Of a stretch of DNA of 64,000 nucleotides, positions 35,442 through 43,665 are shown piece after piece. How positions within the stretch are numbered: the first letter of the stretch is position 1; each line of letters begins with the position of its first letter. A model generated the notes under the pieces. The model was not told the origin of the DNA and made no database searches. It saw only the letters and a list, made by a program, of their open reading frames with translations. This DNA comes from CAVTLG01 sp963802635. Its GTDB lineage: Bacteria; Chloroflexota; Ktedonobacteria; Ktedonobacterales; Ktedonobacteraceae. The stretch spans positions 806,001 through 870,000 of the forward strand of contig CAWDJJ010000002.1 of the NCBI GenBank assembly GCA_963802635.1. The letters run 5' to 3'. A program made the position numbers and the translations under genes.

Positions 35442-36341
35442 ATGACAGAACAAGCACATCGCTATACACTACGCAATCGCTATGTATTTACAGGCAAGCT
35501 CGTGATGCAAACGGCCTTCCACATCGGAGGCGGTAAAGCCACGTTGAGCAACAGTGACAGCCCGATTGTCCTGACACCAGAGGAACTGCCATTTATTCCT
35601 GGCTCAAGCTTCAAGGGCGCGTTACGTAGCACTGTGGAAAAGCTGGTACCCGGTCTGGCAACAGCAGAACAACTCCGCACCTGCGCACTGATAGAACTGA
35701 GTGAGAAAGAACTCAAAGAGGCAAGAGAGAAAGCCGAAGACGAAGCAGAGTATAAGCGACAGGTGTGCCCAACAATACGACAAAAGGAAATCACGCAGGA
35801 ACGCCGTGATCACCCAGGAGCAGTGCAGGCAATACTCGCACAGACGCTGAACGATCTCTGCCACACCTGCCAGTTGTTTGGCTCACCCTTTGCCGCGTCC
35901 CATATCAACATCAGCGATCTCTACATGCCAACCGAGACGTGGAACGGGATCGTCCAACGTCGCGATGGCGTAGCTATCGACCGCGACAGCGAGAAGGCCA
36001 AAGATCGCCTCAAATACGACTTTGAAGTCGTCCCGGCCAGCGCCGAGTTCGAGCTTTACATCACATTAGAAAATGCAACAGACGAAGACTTACAACTTAT
36101 CAGCGTGGGCTTGAGCGAGTTTGTGCATGGCTTCGGTGTCATCGGCGGCAAGCGTTCACGCGGTTTAGGCGTCTGTCGCCTGGATAATCTCAAGGTATCC
36201 GAGCTGGTGTTAGAGGGCGTTGCTGAAACAGTACGCAACGCTCGCTTACGTGATTACCTGCTCAAGCGCAAATTCTCAGACGAGCTAGATGGCAATACGT
36301 TCTTAAATAAATATATCGAGCAAATCTTTGCAAAAGCCTGA
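35442..36341 (+). CDS. Type III-D RAMP protein, Cas7-type (Csm3-like) with helical insertion
   Basis: 299 residues. N-terminal HIGGGKATLSNSDSPIVL carries Asp39 at the place of the catalytic Asp of Csm3. The family helix FIPGSSFKGALRSTVEKLV follows, then a highly charged coiled insertion (about residues 85-125), the cysteine pair CHTCQLFGSPF, the block RRDGVAIDRDSEKAKDRLKYDFEVVP, and the C-terminal GGKRSRGLGVCRLD loop. Expected to be a crRNA-binding, target-cleaving backbone subunit. ATG follows AGGAAGG. It overlaps the longest version of the next frame, but that gene more likely starts at 36382. Confidence 0.9.
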   Translation: MTEQAHRYTLRNRYVFTGKLVMQTAFHIGGGKATLSNSDSPIVLTPEELPFIPGSSFKGALRSTVEKLVPGLATAEQLRTCALIELSEKELKEAREKAEDEAEYKRQVCPTIRQKEITQERRDHPGAVQAILAQTLNDLCHTCQLFGSPFAASHINISDLYMPTETWNGIVQRRDGVAIDRDSEKAKDRLKYDFEVVPASAEFELYITLENATDEDLQLISVGLSEFVHGFGVIGGKRSRGLGVCRLDNLKVSELVLEGVAETVRNARLRDYLLKRKFSDELDGNTFLNKYIEQIFAKA

Positions 36342-36381
36342 TCGCTGTGATTGCTTGCCTATCCTGAAGGAGCTGTTTGTT

Positions 36382-37401
36382 ATGTTGAAGAAAATCGTGA
36401 ATGAAGCCTATTGCACGCTACGCATTACGACAACGGGTCCATTGCTGATCAAATCCGGTAGCGCGACCATTAGCGGACCCGATATGACGCCCGTGCTGAC
36501 ATTCCGCAATGGTCAACAAGAAGTCTTTTTACCGGGAAGCTCACTCAAAGGAGTTTTCCGTAGCCATATTGAAAAAATCGTGTGCAGCTTAAAGCCACAC
36601 GTGGTCTGTTATCCTTTCTCTGGCGCAGAGGAGCACGAGGCTGATCGCCAACAGAGACAACGCGACTATCGCGATTCGTGTGGCGCTATGTTCACACAAC
36701 GTGCTAAGAGTAGCGACGAGAAACGCAAAGAACTTGAAGAAAGAACCGATTTTGTTTACCGCGATTCCTGCCCGACGTGCCGTCTCTTTGGCTCGACCGG
36801 CTTTATCGGGCGCGTAGCAATCAGTGATGCATATCTGACCGCAAAAGCTGTCACCGAACGACGCGACGGCGTTGGCATTGATCGTCTCACAGGCGGAGCC
36901 AGCCACGGAGCAAAATTTGAATTAGAAGTTGTCAGCACTGGCATAACCTTCGAAACTGACATTCACCTGCGTAACTTCGAGATCTGGCAACTTGGCATGC
37001 TCTTCACTGTGCTACAGGACATGGAAGACGAGTTGATCCGCATCGGCTCTGGACGTTCGCGCGGTCTGGGCAAAGTTACCGCCCAGATCAGCGATCAGGG
37101 ACACAATGAACGACCGGGCGGGCTGGTCACGAGCGTCATACGCGGCAGCACAGAGCCTGACAATGAATTGTGGGGCCTTGGTCGCTGGCTCAAGGGCAGC
37201 GCGGACGATTATGGCACACAGGATGATGACTTGCTCGCGCTCCCGGAGACAGGGGAGAGAAGCAATCACGGTATTCGTAGCATCCGTGCATTCAGCGGTA
37301 CAGCATTGAACGCATTGCGCGATGCAGCCATTGAGCAATTCATCACGCGTATGCAAAATTGGCCCGAACAGCCCGCAACAGTCCTCGCCAATGGGCGCTA
37401 A
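36382..37401 (+). CDS. Type III-D RAMP protein, Cas7-type
   Basis: 339 residues. TTGPLLIKSGSATISGPDMTPVL holds Asp34 at the catalytic position, then FLPGSSLKGVFRSHIEKIV, a Cys-containing middle (DSCPTCRLFGSTGFIG), the block RRDGVGIDRLTGGASHGAKFELEVV, and the glycine loop IGSGRSRGLGKVTAQI. A C-terminal extension of about 90 residues (EPDNELWGLGRWLKGSADDYG onward) is not part of the core fold. ATG 36382 follows GAAGGAG by eight bases; the frame is open further upstream only through the end of the previous gene. Closely related in plan to the 35442 protein, so likely a duplicated backbone subunit. Confidence 0.88.
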   Translation: MLKKIVNEAYCTLRITTTGPLLIKSGSATISGPDMTPVLTFRNGQQEVFLPGSSLKGVFRSHIEKIVCSLKPHVVCYPFSGAEEHEADRQQRQRDYRDSCGAMFTQRAKSSDEKRKELEERTDFVYRDSCPTCRLFGSTGFIGRVAISDAYLTAKAVTERRDGVGIDRLTGGASHGAKFELEVVSTGITFETDIHLRNFEIWQLGMLFTVLQDMEDELIRIGSGRSRGLGKVTAQISDQGHNERPGGLVTSVIRGSTEPDNELWGLGRWLKGSADDYGTQDDDLLALPETGERSNHGIRSIRAFSGTALNALRDAAIEQFITRMQNWPEQPATVLANGR

Positions 37402-37428
37402 CAACCGTAGAGGAGGAGACAAGCACTC

Positions 37429-38040
37429 ATGAGCGAAGTACTGTATGCCGGGCAAGTAGATAGCACAAACTTCACACAATTGATCGCAGATTGCCATTTC
37501 TCGCCTGACGCGAAGGTCCTGGCCGAACAAATGCCTGAGCACGTGGTTGCCAGCGCAAAAGAACGACAAAACCTGTTGATCTTCGAAGTCTTCGACGGCA
37601 ACATACCGTTTGTTCAGTACACCTCAGGGCGCATCTTTCAAAAGGATCTGGAATTGCGCTGGGAGAGACAGCATGACAAGATACGCATCGTTTATCTCGG
37701 TCCAGAGCATGCACCCGCAACACAGGTGATGCGCGATTACCGATTAAAGAATTTTGCTGAACCAGACAAGCTAGCAAAAGAGTTCAAGTCTTACTTTCTC
37801 TTTGGAGAGCGACTGGACGCGGACGATATTCAGAAAATTGGCAAGTCCGCTCAAGTAGGAGACTTCGCCGAGCTGCGTATCCCACGCATCTTGCGCTACC
37901 CCCCCGTGCAGCCAGACACAAGTTCACGCGTACAATTGCAGGTATGCGAATATGTCAACAAGGAAACAGGTCAGGTAGAGTTCTTTCGCTTTCAGGATCT
38001 GGTACCGGGAAGGAGTGTAGCAGATAATGAATCCCTATGA
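37429..38040 (+). CDS. csx19: Csx19-family protein of type III-D
   Basis: 203 residues. The end has the pattern YFLFGERLDAD...GDFAELRIPRILRYP that I associate with the Csx19 (TIGR03984-type) family found in III-D loci, whose role is not settled but which is a complex component in III-D relatives. The N-terminal half (GQVDSTNFTQLIADCHFSP, FEVFDGNIPFVQYTSGRIF) has no known motif. Ribosome site GGAGGAG lies upstream of ATG 37429. Overlaps the next gene by 14 bases. Together with csx10 it supports the III-D call. Confidence 0.8.
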   Translation: MSEVLYAGQVDSTNFTQLIADCHFSPDAKVLAEQMPEHVVASAKERQNLLIFEVFDGNIPFVQYTSGRIFQKDLELRWERQHDKIRIVYLGPEHAPATQVMRDYRLKNFAEPDKLAKEFKSYFLFGERLDADDIQKIGKSAQVGDFAELRIPRILRYPPVQPDTSSRVQLQVCEYVNKETGQVEFFRFQDLVPGRSVADNESL

Positions 38041-39142
38041 TTTTGCGCGCATTGACTGGAGCAAAGCACCTGAGCGGCGGCGACCTATCTGGCATCATCG
38101 CCTTGTGAGCCAGGACAAGCAACACCTCTATTCTGGTCAACTTGAGGTTGACGTGTATACCGAAACGCCGTTCTTTATCTCTGATCCACGCACGACTCCA
38201 GCGGACCCTAAAAAGCCCGCTCAGAACATACAAAACGCGCGCGGCGAATATATCATTCCGGGCAGTTCGCTCAAAGGCATGTTACGCGATCTGGTAGAAA
38301 CGTTGGGCAATGGCTGCCTCACGCTCTTTGACGGTAGCTATGAGCGCGGCAAGATCAACTACAACCGGGAAACGCCGTCAGCATTTCAGCGTTGTAGCAA
38401 CAACACCGAGCTATGCATCGCGTGCCGCACCTTTGGCATGTTGAAAGAACGCACACGAGGTGTCTTTCTTGGCAAAGTCAACATCGGCGACGCCGTTGCT
38501 GACTCAGATAAAGTACATAAATATCGTGCCATCTATACGAAGCCATTGATGGAACCAAAACCGCACCATGCCAGCTTCTATCTGGACGAGGACAGGCAAC
38601 ATATCGCCGGTCGCAAGTACTACTTTCATCACTCGCCGGATATAGAGCCACTGACCGAAACAGGTATTATCCTCATGGGTGGCAAGCCCGCGAACCGCTA
38701 TATCCAGCCGCTTGACTACGACACACAGTTTCACTTTCGCCTTGATTTCACTAATCTGGAGAGCGATGAATTTGCAGCCTTGCTCTTAGCCATCGTGCTT
38801 GAAGAAGACATGCGGCATAAGATCGGCTACGGCAAACCGCTGGGGTTAGGCTCGATATCCCTCCGACCCACCGGTATGACGTTAGTCGATTATGCTACCC
38901 GTTACACACAACCAAGCGCTGAGCGCGGAAAAACGCCCTTCGATAGCGAGACGTTGTGGCCGTATATCGACGAACATATCACCGAATTCTCTCGGACGAA
39001 GCTTGCACACACGGCGATGGAAGATCTACGCCGTATCTGGCAATGGCCGCCCGAACCAGGCATTGATTACCACTATCCCAGCAAGCGCGATTGGTTCGAC
39101 ACAGAAGAAAGTATCGGTAAACGTATCGCTGACACAAGATGA
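38027..39142 (+). CDS. Type III-D RAMP protein (TIGR03986-type)
   Basis: 371 residues, the last gene of the operon. N-terminal domain with YSGQLEVDVYTETPFFISDPRT followed by EYIIPGSSLKGMLRDLVETLG, a Cys pair (CIACRTFGML), a large insert (RKYYFHHSPDIEPLTETG) with His/Tyr residues, and the glycine-rich loop IGYGKPLGLGSISL. This is the plan of the TIGR03986 RAMP family found in III-D loci. GAAGGAG-like AAGGAG precedes ATG 38027, inside the end of csx19. It may cap the complex or form part of the filament. Confidence 0.85.
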   Translation: MNPYDFARIDWSKAPERRRPIWHHRLVSQDKQHLYSGQLEVDVYTETPFFISDPRTTPADPKKPAQNIQNARGEYIIPGSSLKGMLRDLVETLGNGCLTLFDGSYERGKINYNRETPSAFQRCSNNTELCIACRTFGMLKERTRGVFLGKVNIGDAVADSDKVHKYRAIYTKPLMEPKPHHASFYLDEDRQHIAGRKYYFHHSPDIEPLTETGIILMGGKPANRYIQPLDYDTQFHFRLDFTNLESDEFAALLLAIVLEEDMRHKIGYGKPLGLGSISLRPTGMTLVDYATRYTQPSAERGKTPFDSETLWPYIDEHITEFSRTKLAHTAMEDLRRIWQWPPEPGIDYHYPSKRDWFDTEESIGKRIADTR

Positions 39143-39192
39143 TCTTACGCACAATGGAAAGGAGTGCTTGCCCAATCGGGCCTGGATGCGCT

Positions 39193-39235
39193 ATAGTTGG
39201 AATAACACAAATAATGGTCGTAGAACTCCAACTAT
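39193..39235. terminator. Inverted repeat after the III-D operon
   Basis: ATAGTTGGA (39193-39201) and TCCAACTAT (39227-39235) are exact complements, 50 bases after the last cas gene and 18 bases before the aldolase start. No T-run. It may end the cas transcript or act as an operator for the aldolase. Confidence 0.4.
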
Positions 39236-39252
39236 CCTGAAAGGCCCAAACC

Positions 39253-40317
39253 ATGCTTATCGACCTACGCAGCGACACCGTCACCCACCCGACGCAAATG
39301 ATGAGAGACGCCATGTATCACGCAGAAGTGGGAGATGACGTATATGGCGAAGATCCCACCATCAACCGTTTACAGGAACTGGCCGCCGAACGTCTGGGCA
39401 AGGAAGCCGCACTCTTCGTTCCCAGCGGCACCATGGGCAACACTATCGCCACGCTCACACACGCAGGACGTGGACAGGCGATCATTGTAGGCGACCAATC
39501 ACACGTGTATCGCTATGAAGGTGGTAGCACGTCCACACTGAGCGGCTCGCCCATGACAGTAGTACCAACCCATCCAGATGGCATGCTCGATATTGCGAGT
39601 GTCCAGGCAGCCATCGCAGATGAAAGCGACGAGCATGTCGCGCCTACCGCGTTGATCTGTATTGAGAACAGCCATAATCTCTGCGGTGGCACAGTCCTCA
39701 GCGTAGAGCAAGTTGCAGCCATTACCACACTGGCCCACAGTCATAGTATTCCCGTGCACATGGATGGAGCGCGTATCTTCAATGCCGCGTGCGCTCTCGG
39801 CATACCAGTCAGTACGCTTGTCAAAGACGTGGACTCGGTGATGTTCTGCCTCTCAAAAGGCTTGAGCGCTCCCGTTGGTTCTATACTGGTCGGTAGTCGT
39901 AAGTTTATCCACAGAGCACACCGCGTACGCAAAATATTAGGCGGAGGCATGCGCCAGGCAGGCATCCTGGCAGCAGCCGGTATCGTGGCACTGGAGCACA
40001 TGGTAGAACGGCTCGCAGAGGATCATGAGCACTGTCAGCAGCTAGCACGCGGCCTGGCTGACTTTCCCCAGGTTGATATCGACCCGCAGCGCGTCGTCAC
40101 TAACATCCTTATCTTCACGCTGCATGATGCGGAGCAACGCAAGCTTACAGAGGCAGAAACTTTGCGCTTTCGGCAGCAGGCACGTGACCACGGAGTACTC
40201 TTGAGTCACATGGGAGGGAGCACTATGCGCGCAGTCACCCATTATGGTCTGGATAGCCAGCATATTACTATTGCCCTGGCAGGCATCAGACGCGCCCTGA
40301 TTGCTACGCAGTTCTAG
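39253..40317 (+). CDS. ltaE: Low-specificity L-threonine aldolase
   Basis: 354 residues, PLP fold-type I. Splits L-threonine (and allo-threonine) to glycine and acetaldehyde. Starts MLIDLRSDTVTHPTQMMRDAM with EVGDDVYGEDPTINRLQ, the family hallmark. PLP site: HMDGARIFNAACALG supplies the Asp that binds the pyridine nitrogen, and the Schiff-base Lys is in MFCLSKGLSAPVGSIL, followed by GGGMRQAGILAAAG. ATG 39253 is preceded by AAAGGCC, a weak but plausible site. It is next to but functionally separate from the cas operon. Confidence 0.93.
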   Translation: MLIDLRSDTVTHPTQMMRDAMYHAEVGDDVYGEDPTINRLQELAAERLGKEAALFVPSGTMGNTIATLTHAGRGQAIIVGDQSHVYRYEGGSTSTLSGSPMTVVPTHPDGMLDIASVQAAIADESDEHVAPTALICIENSHNLCGGTVLSVEQVAAITTLAHSHSIPVHMDGARIFNAACALGIPVSTLVKDVDSVMFCLSKGLSAPVGSILVGSRKFIHRAHRVRKILGGGMRQAGILAAAGIVALEHMVERLAEDHEHCQQLARGLADFPQVDIDPQRVVTNILIFTLHDAEQRKLTEAETLRFRQQARDHGVLLSHMGGSTMRAVTHYGLDSQHITIALAGIRRALIATQF

Positions 40318-40691
40318 CACCCCTGTGTATTCCCACAAGCACTGATCATCGTTCTAACAGAGAACTCTATGAGCGTTGATCTGTGCTATGTTCTCCTGAC
40401 AGTATCTCACAAGCACAAAAATAACCATTGTTACAGTTCTCACCTGAATGCCTATGGGTATTACACCGAGTAACTTTTGCGCGCAATTCGGGCACGTGCT
40501 CAGAAGCTAGTATACTCAAGATAGCAATTACTTGCCAGAGAGGATATGCTAAACGTAGCAAGGTATTGGAAGCATGCAAGGCAATATATCTTGCACGCCA
40601 CCTTGCAGATAGAGCAATAATCTGACTATTACGGCATGTTTCACGTTATACTGCCGTTAATAGTGATATATATTTGGAAAGGGATCATCTC
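40318..40691. other. Intergenic stretch with two partial palindromic-repeat ends
   Basis: No gene. GAATGCCTATGGGTATTA (near 40446) matches one end of the palindromic element of 1823-1904, and ATGCAAGGCAATATA (near 40573) matches its other end in reverse, about 125 bases apart, so remnants of one or two copies facing outward. The core hairpins are missing. Near 40676 GGAAAGGGATC is the ribosome site of the next gene. Confidence 0.45.
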
Positions 40692-41537
40692 ATGCCAAAG
40701 TTTGGAGCGCATGCGTTTCTATGGATTGATGAATGGACGAATGAAAAAGGCAACAAAGCGATTCGTGCGGCTGCCGAGAGCGGTTTCGATCTTATTGAGA
40801 TTCCGCTACTCAGACCACACGAGTTTAATGCCGCCACTCATCGCAAAGAACTCAAGGCTTCGGGGCTGGCAGTGACAGCTTCTATTACACTGCCGAAAGA
40901 TGCACATATGCCAGAACAGCCAGACCGCGCGAAACGTTTCTTGCTTGAAGCACTTAACAAGCTCGAAGCTATTGGCGGTACCTATCTCTGCGGCCCACTC
41001 GCCTACCAGATAGGCAAGTTTAGCGGCAAACCACCCACGACACGTGAGCGCCAGGTGATTATCGATACGCTCGGTTCTGTGGCCGAAGAAGCGAAGAAAC
41101 GTGGTATTGCGCTCGGCCTGGCCGTTCTCAACCGGTATGAAACCTATATGTGCAATACGCTAGCTGCAGGTCGCGCGATCATCAAAGCCGTTGGCGCTGA
41201 TAACCTGTCGCTGCACGCAAGCACCTACCATATGAATATTGAAGAGGAAGATTTTTCAGCTCCCTTAGCCGAAGTTGCCGATGTGCTGGGCTATGTCCAT
41301 ATCAGCGAGAGTCATCGCGGACAGCCTGGCCGTGGCACAGTGAACTGGGATCAGGTCTTCCAGGGTCTGGCTGCCGCTCACTATACAGGTCCACTGGTGA
41401 TAGAAGCCTTTGCGGCACCTGCGGCTGATCTCGCTGCTGCTATGTACCTATGGCGTCCTTTGCAGACATCGCCAACGCAACTTGCCCACGAGGGACTGTC
41501 GTTCCTGCACGCCTACAGTGAGCGTTTCGGTCTCTAA
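40692..41537 (+). CDS. Sugar epimerase-fold protein of the D-tagatose 3-epimerase family, two metal ligands changed
   Basis: 281 residues, a TIM-barrel like D-tagatose/D-psicose 3-epimerases and xylose isomerase-like proteins. Family words: STYHMNIEEEDF, YVHISESHRGQPGRGTVNWDQVF, GPLVIEAF and NRYETYMCNT. In characterised epimerases the metal is held by Glu (in LEVLNRFE), Asp (in LDTFHMN), His and Glu. Here the first reads LAVLNRYE (Glu to Ala) and the second HASTYHMN (Asp to Ser), while His (VHISESHR) and the last Glu (VIEAF) remain. So either the metal site is altered, or it binds sugar without this chemistry. ATG 40692 follows GGAAAGGGATC. Sugar substrate unknown. Confidence 0.85.
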   Translation: MPKFGAHAFLWIDEWTNEKGNKAIRAAAESGFDLIEIPLLRPHEFNAATHRKELKASGLAVTASITLPKDAHMPEQPDRAKRFLLEALNKLEAIGGTYLCGPLAYQIGKFSGKPPTTRERQVIIDTLGSVAEEAKKRGIALGLAVLNRYETYMCNTLAAGRAIIKAVGADNLSLHASTYHMNIEEEDFSAPLAEVADVLGYVHISESHRGQPGRGTVNWDQVFQGLAAAHYTGPLVIEAFAAPAADLAAAMYLWRPLQTSPTQLAHEGLSFLHAYSERFGL

Positions 41538-41559
41538 ACGTTTTATAACCCCTGCTGTG

Positions 41560-43563
41560 TTATACATGGATATCAGTCTCGACAGTGAGGATATGCTCTT
41601 TTTGCTCATCGAGGGTCAGTAACTCTTCCTGTGTTGGCGACCACGTAGCCAGCAATTGTCCCGGCACTATACGCAAAGGAAACGGGTCTTCGGGCATGCC
41701 GATGAGCAAGCGTTGTTCATGCGAGGCGATGCTGATACGCATGTGCGGAGAAATACTGACCATGCGCGGCATAGCAGGCAACTTCTGCCAGCTAAAGACA
41801 CATTTCCGCGTCCGTGTATCCCAGCCTGCTACACGTTGATCTCTGAAAGCGGCGACCAGGAGTGTACCATCCGGCGACCAGACCACGCTATTCACCTTCT
41901 GACTCGGCGCTGCTACCTGCCACGTACCAGCCAGACTCCCAACACTCCAGCAGGTAATCTGTCCATTGCTGGCTCCTGCAACCAGGGATGATCCGTCCGG
42001 CGACCAACGTAGCACTCCGACATTCCCACAACGCATCATCCCGGTGCCTATGATTTGTGGTAGCGCCGTCTGTTCAGACGTGAAGCCAGAAAAAGGTAAC
42101 GTATAGATACGCACCTGCCGATCTACCCACACTGCCAGTTGCTCGTTCACCGACCAATCCAGCCCCTCAATGCTGCGTACTTCGATATGCAGGACAAGCG
42201 GTAATGCATCCTGCGTTGTCGTATCCCAGAAGCGGATCTCACCCTGTCCGCCAACGGCCATTATCCGACCATTAGGCGACCAGCACATGTATGTTGCTTG
42301 CTGCGCATTTGCTGTGTTCACTTCCTGGATGATGCCTGCTGCACGTGTATAGACCGGCACATGCCCATACAATACGCACGCGAAAGCGCTACCATCGCGT
42401 GCCCAGGCAAGCATCTTTGGACGCGCAGGTAAAGCAAAACGAGCAGTTTCCTGCAAAGGCAGCAGCTTAAACACGACCTCCGCACTTTGCTCCGCTGGGA
42501 TCATAGCCTTCACCGGCTTCGCTGGCAACGGCTCATCAAGCACGCGCTCCGCACTCACCTCCGGTGGGTCAATCGCAATAAATATACCAGGATCTCCAGA
42601 TAAAGACGACATGACTGGCTGCGTCCTTCTTTCAGCACTCAAGCTTGTTTGGATCAGTGTCACAGTATCTTTATCCGTTATTGCACTCGCCTGATCCTGC
42701 GTAAATTTCTTGATGGTCTGCTGTAACGCGCGCGCAAATGCGTCAATAGTGAGAAAGCGCCGTGCCGGATCTTTTTCCAGCGCGCGTAAGATCACTGCGT
42801 CAATCGCACGCGAAGCTATCCGCTCAGGATTGAGCACGCTGGGAGGGATGGGCGACTCGTGCAGATGTGCCTCGACATAGAGTTCATTGGTGGTTGCTTG
42901 CAACGGCAGTTTGCCAGTCAATAGGAAGCAAGCCATCACAGCCAGCGCATACTGATCAGATGCACAATCAATCTTGCGCTCTGTCTGTTCCGGTGCCATA
43001 AACGCAAACGTCCCCAGTAGTTCGCTCGCCACAGCCGTCGAAACCGGATTCCAGCGTGCAATGCCAAAGTCACAAAGATAGAGATAGGCGGCCCGTTCCG
43101 TGCTTTGTAGCGAACGGTACAGGAAATTGGCCGGTTTCACATCCTGATGCACGATGGGCTTCGCCCGGTTGTGCAGATACCAGAGACAATCAGCCGCCTG
43201 CATAATCACGTCCGCCGTCTGCTCCAGCGACCAGTGTTTCCAGGGAGGTCGCTTCCTGCTCAGGTCGGCCAGCGATCCCTCCTGCATATATGGCGACACA
43301 AAATACGGCACAGAACGCTTTTCATACTCCATATATCCATAGTCACGAATGGGCAAAATATGGGGATGTTGCAGGCTACGGGTGATCTCTATCTCGCGGT
43401 GAAAACGCTCCTGGGCGTGTCGATTGCGCCGGTCATCTTCATGGATGGCGGTCATTATTTTGAGAGCCACGCGCTCCTGCGTGTACGTATCTACGGCCAG
43501 CCATACCACGCTCATTTGCCCCTGCCCCAATAGTTCCAGTCGCTGATATCGTTCAGGTGCCAT
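41560..43563 (-). CDS. Serine/threonine protein kinase with C-terminal WD40-type propeller
   Basis: 667 residues. Kinase domain about residues 6-280: GQGQMSVVWLAVD loop, VALKIM lysine, HQDVKPANFLY catalytic loop (HRD as HQD, catalytic Asp kept), DFGIARW, and APEQTERKIDCASDQYALAVMA. A linker with acidic and proline residues follows, then about six beta-propeller repeats (WARDGSAFACVLYG, CWSPNGRIMAVGG, LRWSPDGSSLVAGAS, VVWSPDGTLLVAAFR). No membrane segment, so cytoplasmic. ATG 43563 follows GAGGAACACC. It is 103 bases downstream of the NACHT-HEAT gene on the same strand and may be co-transcribed. Substrates unknown. Confidence 0.9.
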   Translation of the reverse strand: MAPERYQRLELLGQGQMSVVWLAVDTYTQERVALKIMTAIHEDDRRNRHAQERFHREIEITRSLQHPHILPIRDYGYMEYEKRSVPYFVSPYMQEGSLADLSRKRPPWKHWSLEQTADVIMQAADCLWYLHNRAKPIVHQDVKPANFLYRSLQSTERAAYLYLCDFGIARWNPVSTAVASELLGTFAFMAPEQTERKIDCASDQYALAVMACFLLTGKLPLQATTNELYVEAHLHESPIPPSVLNPERIASRAIDAVILRALEKDPARRFLTIDAFARALQQTIKKFTQDQASAITDKDTVTLIQTSLSAERRTQPVMSSLSGDPGIFIAIDPPEVSAERVLDEPLPAKPVKAMIPAEQSAEVVFKLLPLQETARFALPARPKMLAWARDGSAFACVLYGHVPVYTRAAGIIQEVNTANAQQATYMCWSPNGRIMAVGGQGEIRFWDTTTQDALPLVLHIEVRSIEGLDWSVNEQLAVWVDRQVRIYTLPFSGFTSEQTALPQIIGTGMMRCGNVGVLRWSPDGSSLVAGASNGQITCWSVGSLAGTWQVAAPSQKVNSVVWSPDGTLLVAAFRDQRVAGWDTRTRKCVFSWQKLPAMPRMVSISPHMRISIASHEQRLLIGMPEDPFPLRIVPGQLLATWSPTQEELLTLDEQKEHILTVETDIHV

Positions 43564-43665
43564 GGTGTTCCTCTGGTTGTCGCAAGTCGTAACGCTTCAG
43601 GTCAAAAAGATGCAGAAGAAGCATGCTTCACAATGGTATTGTCCCTCGCGGTTGTCCTCCTCGGG

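Noticed and set aside
36328..36381. 18-residue N-terminal extension of the Cas7-type gene
   Set aside because: It overlaps the end of the previous cas gene; ATG 36382 has a better ribosome site and starts the RAMP strand.
43147..43533. 128-codon rightward frame in the WD40 kinase gene
   Set aside because: Antisense of the kinase domain motifs; no independent support.
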